A DNA stretch of 64,000 bases. Origin: Aurantimonas sp. Leaf443 (GTDB lineage Bacteria > Pseudomonadota > Alphaproteobacteria > Rhizobiales > Rhizobiaceae). The notes beneath the pieces were generated by a model that saw nothing but the letters and a program-made list of their open reading frames with translations, ran no database searches and had not been told where the DNA came from. The position numbers were made by a program, and so were the translations under genes. Location: contig NZ_LMRD01000003.1 in NCBI RefSeq assembly GCF_001425575.1, positions 1 to 64,000 on the forward strand, in the 5' to 3' direction. Numbering within the stretch: position 1 is the first letter of the stretch; each line of letters begins with the position of its first letter. Positions 24,521 to 32,139 of this stretch are shown in pieces.

Positions 24521-26431
24521 ATGACAGTTCAGGACCGCGAGGCCGGCCCCTTGCGCGCGGCGCCCGCCGCCATCGCCCCGGCGACGCCCGCCGCCCCGCC
24601 CTCGCCGCTGGCCCGGCTCGGCGATCCGCGCGCGGTGCTCGCCGTCGCGCTGGCCGGGCTCGGCGCCGGGCTGCTCCTCTTCGCGCTCGGCCGGGACGAG
24701 CCCGCGCGCCTCGTCCTCACCGCCACCGTCGTGCCGCCCGCCGCGCTCGTCGCGCGCGACATCGTGCGGGCGCTGAAGGGCGGCCGGCTCGGGGTGGACG
24801 CCATCGCGCTCGCCGCGATGCTCGCCTCCGTCCTTCTCGGCGAGCCGCTCGCCGGCGCCGTCGTGGCGCTGATGTACAGCGGCGGCCAGGTGCTGGAGGA
24901 TTTCGCCGAGCGCACGGCGCGGCGCGACCTGCGCCTTCTCGTCGACCGCGCGCCGACGAGCGCCCAGCGCATCACGGCAGGGGGCGTCTCGGTCGTGCCG
25001 GTGGGCGAGGTGCGCGTCGGCGACCGGCTGCTCGTGCCCGCGGGGGCGGTCATCCCCGTCGACGGCATCGTCCGCGCGCCCGCCCGGCTCGACGAGTCCA
25101 CCGTCACCGGCGAGCCCCTGCCCGTCCTGCGGCCCGCCGGCGCGCCCGTGCGCAGCGGCTCGCTCAATGTCGGGGCGATGGTGGAGATGGAGGCGCGGGC
25201 GCGCGCCGACGACAGCACCTATGCCGGCATCGTCGCCATGGTGGGCGAGGCGCAGGCCGCCCGGGCGCCGTTCCTGCGCGCCGCCGACCGCTTCTCGCTC
25301 TGGCTCCTGCCGGGCACGCTGGCGGTGGCGGGCGGCGCCTGGCTCGCCTCGGGCGAGGCGCAGCGCGCGCTCGCCGTCCTCGTCGTGGCGACGCCCTGCC
25401 CGCTCATCCTCGCCGCCCCCGTCGCCTTCGTCTCCGGCATCGCGCGCGCGGCGCGGCGCAACATCCTGGTGCGCGGCGGCGCCACGCTGGAGCGGCTGGC
25501 CGAGGTGCGCACCGTCTTCTTCGACAAGACCGGCACGCTGACGCGCGGCGGGGCGAGCCTCACGGGCATCGAGGCGCGGGCGCCCCATAGCGGGGACGAG
25601 ATCCTGACGCTCCTCGCCTCGCTGGAACAGGGCTCGACGCATGTCGTCGCCAAGGCGATCGTGGCGGTCGCCGCCGAGCGCGGCCTCGCGCTCTCCACGC
25701 CCTCAAAGGTGCGCGAGACGCCGGGCGAGGGCCTCGAGGGCCGCGTCGCCGGGCGGACCGTCCTCGCCGGCTCCGTGCCCTTCGTCTTCGCGGCCCTCGC
25801 CCGGCCCCGCCCGGCGCGCGAGACGCGGGCGGAGCGCGACATCACCGTGGCGGTGGCGGTGGACGGGGCCTTCGCCGGCCTCGTGCGGCTCGGCGACAGG
25901 CCGCGGCCGGAGGCGGGCGCGGTGACGGCCGCGCTGCGCGCCTTCGGGATCGGGCGCATCGCGCTCCTGACGGGCGACGAGGCCGCCGCCGCCGAGCCGC
26001 TGCGCGGGCCGCTCGGCCTCGACGAGATCGGCGCCGGCCTGACGCCGGCCGAGAAGCTCGCCGCCATCCATCGCGGCCGGGCGAGCGGGCCCGTCGCCAT
26101 GGTCGGCGACGGCATCAACGACGCCCCGGCGCTCGCCGCCGCCGATGTCGGCATCGCCATGGGCGCGCGGGGCCTCAACGCCTCCTCGCAGACCGCCGAC
26201 GTCGTGATCCTGGTGGAGGATCTCGGCCGCGTGCCCGAGGCCTTCGCCATCGCCCGGCGCACGCGGCGCATCGCCCTGCAGAGCATGGGCGCGGGCCTGG
26301 CGCTCTCCGCGCTCGCCATGGCGGCGGCGGCCTTCGGCCTCCTCGCCCCCGTGCCCGGCGCCCTCGTCCAGGAGGCGATCGACGTCGCCGTCGTCCTCAA
26401 CGCCCTGCGCGCGCTCGGCGGCAGGAGCTGA
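24521..26431 (+). CDS. Heavy-metal P1B-type ATPase without N-terminal metal-binding domain
   Basis: The protein has 636 residues. Membrane motif TPCPLI (Thr291-Pro292-Cys293) replaces the CPC/CPH of Cu and Zn pumps. The phosphorylation site is Asp335 in FFDKTGTLTRGG. The actuator motif is DESTVTGEPLPV and the hinge VGDGINDAPALAAADVGIAMG. The usual His-Pro of the nucleotide domain reads STHVVAKAI. No HMA or His-rich tail precedes the first helices. It exports or moves a divalent metal using ATP; which metal cannot be told. Confidence 0.87.
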   Translation: MTVQDREAGPLRAAPAAIAPATPAAPPSPLARLGDPRAVLAVALAGLGAGLLLFALGRDEPARLVLTATVVPPAALVARDIVRALKGGRLGVDAIALAAMLASVLLGEPLAGAVVALMYSGGQVLEDFAERTARRDLRLLVDRAPTSAQRITAGGVSVVPVGEVRVGDRLLVPAGAVIPVDGIVRAPARLDESTVTGEPLPVLRPAGAPVRSGSLNVGAMVEMEARARADDSTYAGIVAMVGEAQAARAPFLRAADRFSLWLLPGTLAVAGGAWLASGEAQRALAVLVVATPCPLILAAPVAFVSGIARAARRNILVRGGATLERLAEVRTVFFDKTGTLTRGGASLTGIEARAPHSGDEILTLLASLEQGSTHVVAKAIVAVAAERGLALSTPSKVRETPGEGLEGRVAGRTVLAGSVPFVFAALARPRPARETRAERDITVAVAVDGAFAGLVRLGDRPRPEAGAVTAALRAFGIGRIALLTGDEAAAAEPLRGPLGLDEIGAGLTPAEKLAAIHRGRASGPVAMVGDGINDAPALAAADVGIAMGARGLNASSQTADVVILVEDLGRVPEAFAIARRTRRIALQSMGAGLALSALAMAAAAFGLLAPVPGALVQEAIDVAVVLNALRALGGRS

Positions 26432-26436
26432 CGCCC

Positions 26437-26973
26437 TCAGCGCCGCAGACGCGCCATGCGCCGCAGGGCGTCGGTGCGGAACCAGAACTGCTGGGCGAGC
26501 GCGCCCGCGACATGCAGCGCGACGAGGACGAGGAGGGGCGTCCACAGGAGGGTGTGGAGGTCGGCGAAGGCCTCCTCTCCCGTGATCCAGGCAAGGAGGC
26601 CGAGCACGGGCATGGCCAGGAGCAGGGCGTAGAGGAGCGCGTGGGTCACGCGGGCGAGGCGCACCGCCAAGGCGGGGTCGCCCGCGTCGTGGGGCGGGCG
26701 GCCGACCAGGAGGCGGTCGGCGAGGCGCGCGGCCATGGCCGCGAGGATGGCGCTGCCGCAGACGATATGCGTCCAGCCGAGCGCGCGGTCGAGGCCGCTC
26801 AGCGGGCCGCCCTCGTAGGTCGCGTCGAACAGCGCCTCCATGGAGTCCGCGGCGACAGACTGGACGACGATCAGGACGACGACGAGCCAGTGCAGGAGGA
26901 TGGAGAGCCGCGACCAGGCGAGCGGGCGGCCGTCGGCGGTGCGGACGGGGCGGGCGGTGGAGAGGGGCGTCAT
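26437..26973 (-). CDS. Cytochrome b561-family diheme membrane protein
   Basis: The protein has 178 residues and four hydrophobic helices. Heme-ligand-type histidines lie in SRLSILLHWLVVVLIVV, LGWTHIVCGSAIL, RVTHALLYALLLAMPVLG and LLWTPLLVLVALHVAGAL, the pattern of bacterial cytochrome b561 proteins. It would carry electrons between quinone and a periplasmic or cytoplasmic partner. GGAT precedes the chosen ATG. It is downstream of the minus-strand two-component genes, and a CTATAC-type dyad lies 73-90 bases upstream of its start. Confidence 0.82.
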   Translation of the reverse strand: MTPLSTARPVRTADGRPLAWSRLSILLHWLVVVLIVVQSVAADSMEALFDATYEGGPLSGLDRALGWTHIVCGSAILAAMAARLADRLLVGRPPHDAGDPALAVRLARVTHALLYALLLAMPVLGLLAWITGEEAFADLHTLLWTPLLVLVALHVAGALAQQFWFRTDALRRMARLRR

Positions 26974-27045
26974 GGGGCGATCCTTCGGGCGTTGCGGCGG
27001 GTCGAACCTCTCTCGCATGCCCGTCTCTCCGCCCCATGGCGGCCG

Positions 27046-27063
27046 CTATACGCTTCGGTAATC
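27046..27063. promoter_or_regulatory. CTATAC-N6-GTAATC half-dyad upstream of the cytochrome b561 gene
   Basis: CTATAC GCTTCG GTAATC matches the perfect CTATAC-N6-GTATAG dyad at 29224 in its left arm and first three bases of the right arm. It overlaps the last codons of the sensor kinase gene and lies upstream of the b561 start. Confidence 0.35.
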
Positions 27064-28485
27064 CCCGCGCCCGGCGCCCGCGCGGGCCGGTCCGCCCGGC
27101 GCGGCGACGGGACTGTCCGCCGCCAGAACCGGCAGGTCGAGCGTCATGACGAGGCCGGGCCCGGCATCGGCGGCCGTCACCCTCGCCCCGTGCAGCTCGG
27201 CGATGGAGGCGACGAGGGCGAGGCCGAGCCCGTGGCCGGGCGTGCCGCGGCTGCGGTCCAGCCGGTAGAGGCGGCGGAAGACCCTGTCGCGCTCGGCCTC
27301 CGGGATGCCCGGCCCGTCGTCGCGCACCTCCAGGCGTGCGGCGCCCGTCTCGCCTCGGAGGACGAGCGCGATCCTGCCGGGCGGGGGCACATGGTTGATG
27401 GCGTTCTCCACGAGATTGGCGAGCGCCTGGGTCAGGAGATCGCGGTCGCCGAAGACGGCGAGACCCGGCTCGATCGAGGCCTCGAAACGGTGGCCGGCGT
27501 CGCGCGCCACCTCACCATAGGCATCCGCCACGCGTTCGGCGAGGGCGGAGAGGTCGAGCCGGGCGAAGCGGCTGCGGCGCGCGCCGGCGTCGATCTGCGC
27601 GATGCGAAGGAGCGCGTCGAAAGTCTGGATGATGGCGTCGGTCCCGGCCACCGCCTCCTCCGCCGCCCGCTCCAGCGCCGCGCGCCCTTGCGCGCGCGGC
27701 AGGCCCTCCAGGCGCTGGCGCAGATGCGACAGGGGCGTGCGCAGGTCGTGCGCGATGTCGGCGGAGACCTGCTGCAGGCTGGCCACCAGCGTCTCGATGC
27801 GCGCCAGCATCACGTTGATGTCTGCCGCCAGCCGGTCGAGCTCGTCGCCCCGGCCCGAGACCGGCAGGCGCAGGTCGAGCCGCCCGTCCACGATCGCGCG
27901 CGTCGTCGCCGCGATCGCGTCGACCCGGCGCGTCGGTCCGAGCCCGACCAGCGTGCCGCCGACAAGGGCGAGGAGCGCCGTGACCACGCCGCCGGAGAGA
28001 AGGGCGGAGAGGAGGATGTCGTCGATCTCGGCGAGGATGTCGGAGCGCCGCGCGGCCATGACGCGCAGCGTGCCGAGCGTGCGCCCTTCGGCATAGAGCC
28101 GGTCGCCGGTCTCGGGCTCGGGCGCCGCCCCCGCCGGCGGTGCGGGCAGGGCCGCGACGCTGTGGCCCGGCCGCCAGGCCTGCGGCGGCAGGTTGCCGGC
28201 GACCGCCGCCCCGTCCGGCCCGAGCGCCAGGAAGAAGCGGTCGGCGGCGGCGCTGCCCGTGCGCTCGCGCACCTCCTCGGCGAGGCCCGCCGCACCGCCC
28301 TCCTCGAAGGCATGGGTGAAGAGCGCCATGTCCTCGGCGATGGAGGCGCGCACGATGCCCTGCATCTGCGCGCTGGCCGCGACATAGGTCACCGCCATGA
28401 TGACGAAGGCGGAAATGCCGAAGGAGAGGGCGTAGCCGACCGAGAGGCGGAAGGACGTGGTGCGGAAACGATCAGGAAGGCGCAT
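27046..28485 (-). CDS. Two-component sensor histidine kinase (HAMP-HisKA type)
   Basis: The protein has 479 residues. A first membrane helix lies at about 12-38 and a second at about 160-185, enclosing a periplasmic sensor. The HAMP linker follows (ATTRAIVDGRLDLRLPVSGRGDELDRLAADIN). The H-box is DIAHDLRTPLSHLRQRLEG with His246; the N-box is NLVENAINHVPP, with DDGPGIP and GHGLGLALVASI behind. The start overlaps the regulator gene by 14 bases. The divergent eptA suggests sensing of envelope stress or cations, as for PmrB-like kinases. Confidence 0.88.
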   Translation of the reverse strand: MRLPDRFRTTSFRLSVGYALSFGISAFVIMAVTYVAASAQMQGIVRASIAEDMALFTHAFEEGGAAGLAEEVRERTGSAAADRFFLALGPDGAAVAGNLPPQAWRPGHSVAALPAPPAGAAPEPETGDRLYAEGRTLGTLRVMAARRSDILAEIDDILLSALLSGGVVTALLALVGGTLVGLGPTRRVDAIAATTRAIVDGRLDLRLPVSGRGDELDRLAADINVMLARIETLVASLQQVSADIAHDLRTPLSHLRQRLEGLPRAQGRAALERAAEEAVAGTDAIIQTFDALLRIAQIDAGARRSRFARLDLSALAERVADAYGEVARDAGHRFEASIEPGLAVFGDRDLLTQALANLVENAINHVPPPGRIALVLRGETGAARLEVRDDGPGIPEAERDRVFRRLYRLDRSRGTPGHGLGLALVASIAELHGARVTAADAGPGLVMTLDLPVLAADSPVAAPGGPARAGAGRGDYRSV

Positions 28486-29152
28486 CGATCACATAGCCCG
28501 AGCCGCGCACGGTGCGGATCATCTCGCCGTCGAAGGGCCGGTCGACCTTGGCCCGCAGCCGGCTGACATGGGTCTCCACCACGTTGGTGCGCGGGTCGAA
28601 ATGGAACTCCCAGACCCGTTCGAGCAGCATGGTGCGCGTGAGCACCCGGCCGCGATTGCGCATCATGTATTCCAGCAGCCGGAATTCGCGCGGCTGCAGA
28701 TCGACGGGCCGGCCCGCGCGCGTGACGGTGCGGGCGATGAGGTTCATCTCCAGTTCGCCGACGCGCAGCACCGTCTCCTCGCGGCGCTCGGGCGCCCCGC
28801 GGCGGGCGAGCGCGTTCAGCCGCGCCATCAGCTCGGAAAAGGCGAAGGGCTTCAGGAGATAGTCGTCGGCCCCCGCCTCCAGCCCCTCCACGCGGTCGTC
28901 GACGCCGCCGACGGCGGTGAGGAAGATCGCCGGCACGCGCGAGCCCGAAGCGCGCGCGGCCCTGAGAAGCGACAGCCCGTCGAGGCCGGGCAGCATGCGG
29001 TCGATCACCGCCACGTCGTAGGTGCGCCCGAGCGCCAGTTCCAGCCCGAGCGCGCCGCTGGAGACGTGGTCCACCTCGTGCCCCTCCTCGCGCAGGCCCG
29101 CCGCGACATAGGCCGCCGTCGACGCATCGTCCTCGATCAGCAGAACCTTCAC
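28472..29152 (-). CDS. OmpR-family response regulator
   Basis: The protein has 226 residues from a GTG with GGGGGAGGAG upstream. The receiver has Asp8-Asp9, phosphoacceptor Asp51 in VAVIDRMLPGLDG and Lys in YLLKPFAFSEL. The winged helix follows, with LQPREFRLLEYMMRNRGRVLTRTMLLERVW and the DNA-contact THVSRLRAKVDRPF, ending IRTVRGSGYVID. It is co-transcribed with the sensor kinase and divergent from eptA-dgkA. The dyad at 29224 between the two is the best candidate binding site. Confidence 0.9.
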   Translation of the reverse strand: MKVLLIEDDASTAAYVAAGLREEGHEVDHVSSGALGLELALGRTYDVAVIDRMLPGLDGLSLLRAARASGSRVPAIFLTAVGGVDDRVEGLEAGADDYLLKPFAFSELMARLNALARRGAPERREETVLRVGELEMNLIARTVTRAGRPVDLQPREFRLLEYMMRNRGRVLTRTMLLERVWEFHFDPRTNVVETHVSRLRAKVDRPFDGEMIRTVRGSGYVIDAPS

Positions 29153-29223
29153 GCCGCCGGTCTCCTCCCCCGTCCCCGCTCTATGCCAGCGCCGGGCCGC
29201 CGGCGCACCGGGCTCGCGCCGTT

Positions 29224-29241
29224 CTATACCGATCCGTATAG
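29224..29241. promoter_or_regulatory. Perfect dyad CTATAC-N6-GTATAG between the response regulator and eptA
   Basis: An 18-base palindrome CTATAC CGATCC GTATAG sits 72 bases before the regulator start and 83 bases before the eptA start. It is AT-rich in a GC-rich surrounding. It is well placed to control both divergent units. Confidence 0.55.
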
Positions 29242-29323
29242 CGGCGGACAGCGGGCGCGCAGGTCCCTGCCCTAAAGGCCGAGGATGCCGGCGGCCCGCC
29301 GGCGACCGGACGAGAGGCAGAGG

Positions 29324-30970
29324 ATGAAGCCTGCAAGACCCACGCTCGGCAGCGTGCCGCTCGTCGCGCTCGTCTGCGCCTATCTCCTCTTCGTCACCAA
29401 CGGCGCCTTCTGGCGCAAGGGGCTCGCCTATTTCGACGGGCACGAGCTGCAGCTCGCCGGCCTCGGCCTCGGCCTCTACCTGCTCATGCTCGCCATCCTG
29501 ACGACGCTGTCGGTGAAGTATCTCGTCAAGCCGGTCCTCGTCGCGCTGATCCTCCTCAGCGCGGCGGCCTCGCATTTCGTCGACAGCTACGGCCTTCTCA
29601 TCGACCGCGAGATGATCGCCAACGTCATGCTCACCTCGCGCGCCGAGGCGGGGCAGCTGATGACGCCGGGCCTGGCGCTGCACATGGTCCTGTTCGGCCT
29701 CCTGCCGGCGCTCGCCGTCGCCGCCGTCCGGGTGCGCCATCGCGGCGCGCTGGCCAAGTTCCGGCAGAACAGCCTCGTCGTCTTCCCGAGCCTCGCCGTC
29801 GCGCTCGCCCTCGTCCTCGCGTTCTATCCCGGCTTCTCCTCCACCTTCCGCACCCATCGCGACCTCATCGACAGCCTGAATCCGAGCGCGCCGCTGGTCG
29901 CGGCCGGGCGCTACGCCGCGCAGCGCCTGCAGGAGCGGAACTTCGTCGTCGCCCCGCTCGGGCTCGACGCCGCGCCGCGCCGGGCGGCCGAGGGGCGCCG
30001 GCCGCTCCTCACCGTCCTCGTCGTCGGCGAGACCGCGCGCGGTGCCAATTTCGGCCTCAACGGCTATGGGCGCGACACGACGCCCGAGCTCGCCGCGCGC
30101 GGCGCGATCTCCTTCACGCAGGTTTCGAGCTGCGGCACGTCGACGGCCGTCTCGGTGCCCTGCATGTTCTCCAACCTCACGCGGGCGGGCTATTCCAGCA
30201 AGGCGGCGCGCTCCTCGCAGGGGCTCCTCGACGTCCTCTCCCATGCCGGGCAGGACGTGCGCTGGATCGACAACGATTCGGGCGCCTACCACGTGGCCGA
30301 CCGCGTTCCCTACGTCTTCCTGCCGGACACGCCGGACCCGCGCCGGTGCGCGGACGGGGAGTGCCACGACGAGATCCTGATCGACCGGCTGAAGGCGGAG
30401 CTTGCCGGCGTCACGCGCGACACGGTGATCGTGCTGCACCAGATCGGCAGCCATGGGCCGGCCTACCATGCCCGCTATCCGAACGCCTTCGAGCGCTTCT
30501 CGCCCGCCTGCCGCACGGCCGAGTTCGCCGACTGCTCGCGCCAGGCGATCGTCGACGCCTACGACAACACGATCCTCTACACCGACCACGTGCTCGCCTC
30601 GGCGATCGACCTCCTGTCGGCCCGGCCCGATCTCGACACCGCCCTCCTCTACGTCTCCGACCACGGGGAGTCGCTCGGCGAGAACGGCCTCTATCTCCAC
30701 GCCATGCCCTATTTCATGGCACCGCAGGAGCAGACGCGCGTGCCCATGATCGCCTGGCTCTCGAACGGCATGGCCGCCGCCACGGGCCTCGACGCGGCCT
30801 GCCTTGCCGGCCGTCGCGACGCGCCGCTCTCGCACGACAATCTCTTCCACACGATGCTGGGCCTCGGCGACGTCTCGACCGGCGTCTACGACAGGGGGCT
30901 CGACGCCTTCGCGCCCTGCCGCGCGGCGCCGGGGGCCGCTCCGGCCAAACTCGCCAAGGCCGGCCCATGA
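29324..30970 (+). CDS. eptA: Lipid A phosphoethanolamine transferase (EptA/MCR family)
   Basis: The protein has 548 residues. An N-terminal membrane domain of about five helices spans 1-165. The periplasmic alkaline-phosphatase-like domain carries VVGETARGANFGLNGYGRDT and SSCGTSTAVSVPCMFSN, with the nucleophilic Thr at 272 or 274. YVSDHGESLGENGLYLHA supplies metal ligands. It transfers phosphoethanolamine from phosphatidylethanolamine to lipid A, lowering surface charge and binding of cationic peptides. GAGAGG-type ribosome-binding sequence precedes ATG 29324. It overlaps dgkA by 4 bases. Confidence 0.9.
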   Translation: MKPARPTLGSVPLVALVCAYLLFVTNGAFWRKGLAYFDGHELQLAGLGLGLYLLMLAILTTLSVKYLVKPVLVALILLSAAASHFVDSYGLLIDREMIANVMLTSRAEAGQLMTPGLALHMVLFGLLPALAVAAVRVRHRGALAKFRQNSLVVFPSLAVALALVLAFYPGFSSTFRTHRDLIDSLNPSAPLVAAGRYAAQRLQERNFVVAPLGLDAAPRRAAEGRRPLLTVLVVGETARGANFGLNGYGRDTTPELAARGAISFTQVSSCGTSTAVSVPCMFSNLTRAGYSSKAARSSQGLLDVLSHAGQDVRWIDNDSGAYHVADRVPYVFLPDTPDPRRCADGECHDEILIDRLKAELAGVTRDTVIVLHQIGSHGPAYHARYPNAFERFSPACRTAEFADCSRQAIVDAYDNTILYTDHVLASAIDLLSARPDLDTALLYVSDHGESLGENGLYLHAMPYFMAPQEQTRVPMIAWLSNGMAAATGLDAACLAGRRDAPLSHDNLFHTMLGLGDVSTGVYDRGLDAFAPCRAAPGAAPAKLAKAGP

Positions 30971-31353
30971 CGCTCCCGGCCGTGCGTCCGGCACCCGGCA
31001 AGACGCGCGGGCTCGGCCATCTCCTGGCGGCCGCCGGCCATGCGGGCGCCGGCCTGCGCCGGCTTCTCGCCGAGCCCGCCTTCCGCCACGAGATCCTGTT
31101 CTCGGCTGCGCTGCTCGCCGCGCTCGCCCTTGCCGGCGCGTCGGGGCGCGCGCTGCTCCTGCAGGGCGTGCTCCTCCTCGCGCTGGCGGCGACGGAGGCG
31201 CTGAACACGGCGATCGAGCTGATCGTCGACCGCCTCTCGCCGGACTGGTCGCTCTTCGCGCGCGACGCCAAGGACCTCGGCTCGCTGGCGGTCCTGTGCC
31301 TCGTCCTCGCCAATCTCGCCTTCGCCGGCGCCGTGGTGGTGGGTCTCGTATGA
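30967..31353 (+). CDS. dgkA: Diacylglycerol kinase
   Basis: The protein has 128 residues and three membrane helices. The family motif is EALNTAIELIVDRLSPDWS followed by ARDAKDLGSLAV, with the conserved Glu and Asn of the active site and FRHEILFSAALLAAL ahead. It phosphorylates diacylglycerol to phosphatidic acid. Its ATG overlaps the eptA stop (ATGA). That coupling makes sense because EptA releases diacylglycerol from phosphatidylethanolamine. Confidence 0.9.
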   Translation: MTLPAVRPAPGKTRGLGHLLAAAGHAGAGLRRLLAEPAFRHEILFSAALLAALALAGASGRALLLQGVLLLALAATEALNTAIELIVDRLSPDWSLFARDAKDLGSLAVLCLVLANLAFAGAVVVGLV

Positions 31354-31355
31354 CC

Positions 31356-31661
31356 TCAGATCAGTTCGAGACGGACCTTGCGCCCCACGATGCCCGCGGC
31401 CCGCGAGAGCGTGCCGACATTCACGTCAGAGGAGGGATCGAGTACGCGATCGATCTGGCTGCGGCTCGTGTGCATGCGCCGCGCCAGCTCGGCCTTGGTG
31501 ATGTTCTGCTCGCGCATCTGGACGACGAGCTGGGCGGCGATCACCTTCTTGACCGCGAGGACGGCGACGTCCTCGCGGGTTCCTTCCTCGTCGAGCCAGT
31601 CGTCGAGGGTCGTCAGGCCCGAGAGGCTGCGGCCTCCCTGGTGTTGCGTCGGGTCACTCAT
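31356..31661 (-). CDS. Antitoxin-like helix-turn-helix protein (HigA type)
   Basis: The protein has 101 residues. An N-terminal part (GLTTLDDWLDEEGTREDV) leads to KKVIAAQLVVQMREQNITKAELARRMHTSRSQIDRVLDP, an XRE-type HTH, then VNVGTLSRAAGIVGRKVRLEL. This is the usual form of antitoxins paired with Gp49/HigB toxins. It follows the toxin gene by 17 bases, the toxin-first order of higBA. It should bind DNA and neutralise the toxin. Confidence 0.82.
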   Translation of the reverse strand: MSDPTQHQGGRSLSGLTTLDDWLDEEGTREDVAVLAVKKVIAAQLVVQMREQNITKAELARRMHTSRSQIDRVLDPSSDVNVGTLSRAAGIVGRKVRLELI

Positions 31662-31678
31662 GGGATCGGATCGTCCTT

Positions 31679-32008
31679 CTAGAGGAATTCGCGCCGGCGT
31701 CGGTCGGCGAGGTCGAGGTCCTTGCGGGGCGTCTTCTGCACCTTCTTGACGAACCCGTGCACGACGACGAGCCGGTGGTCCTGCTGGAAAAAGATGAGCC
31801 TCACCTCCCGCCTCGAGGGAAGGGAACTGCGAACCTCCCACAAGGGCCCCTGCAGGTGGTCGCAGAGGGGCGGGCCGATGGGAAACCCGATCTGGACGGC
31901 GCTCAGATCGGCCCCGATCACGCGTCTGTCCTCGGCCTCGAACGATCTGATGAAATCGAGAACGACCGGGTTGCCGCTGGCCGTCTCGTAGAACACGACT
32001 TGGAACAT
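31679..32008 (-). CDS. HigB/Gp49-like toxin (RelE superfamily)
   Basis: The protein has 109 residues. VVFYETASGNPVVLDFIRSF at the N-terminus, IGFPIGPPLCDHLQGPLWEVRSSL in the middle and VRLIFFQQDHRLVVVHGFVKKVQKTP at the C-terminus match the phage-derived Gp49-like/HigB family. Such toxins cleave mRNA at the ribosome. The basic residues Arg and Lys in VRLIFF and KKVQKTP are the expected RNA-contact and catalytic region. The gene lies downstream of, and on the same strand as, an MHS transporter. Confidence 0.83.
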   Translation of the reverse strand: MFQVVFYETASGNPVVLDFIRSFEAEDRRVIGADLSAVQIGFPIGPPLCDHLQGPLWEVRSSLPSRREVRLIFFQQDHRLVVVHGFVKKVQKTPRKDLDLADRRRREFL

Positions 32009-32046
32009 GCGCGACGCGGACCCTCGAACCGTTCCTCGCCCGGCAC

Positions 32047-32063
32047 CGTCTCGCGCCGAGACG
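32047..32063. promoter_or_regulatory. Dyad CGTCTCG-CGC-CGAGACG upstream of the toxin gene
   Basis: Perfect 7-base arms around CGC are followed by a further AGACG. The dyad sits 39 bases before the toxin start. Autoregulation through such a dyad by the HTH antitoxin is usual for higBA modules. Confidence 0.5.
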
Positions 32064-32139
32064 AGACGTACCATAAAAGATACGCCGCCGTCATCCGACT
32101 TTCCCGGGACGACCGAGGGGCTCGAAGGCGCCCCGCCCC

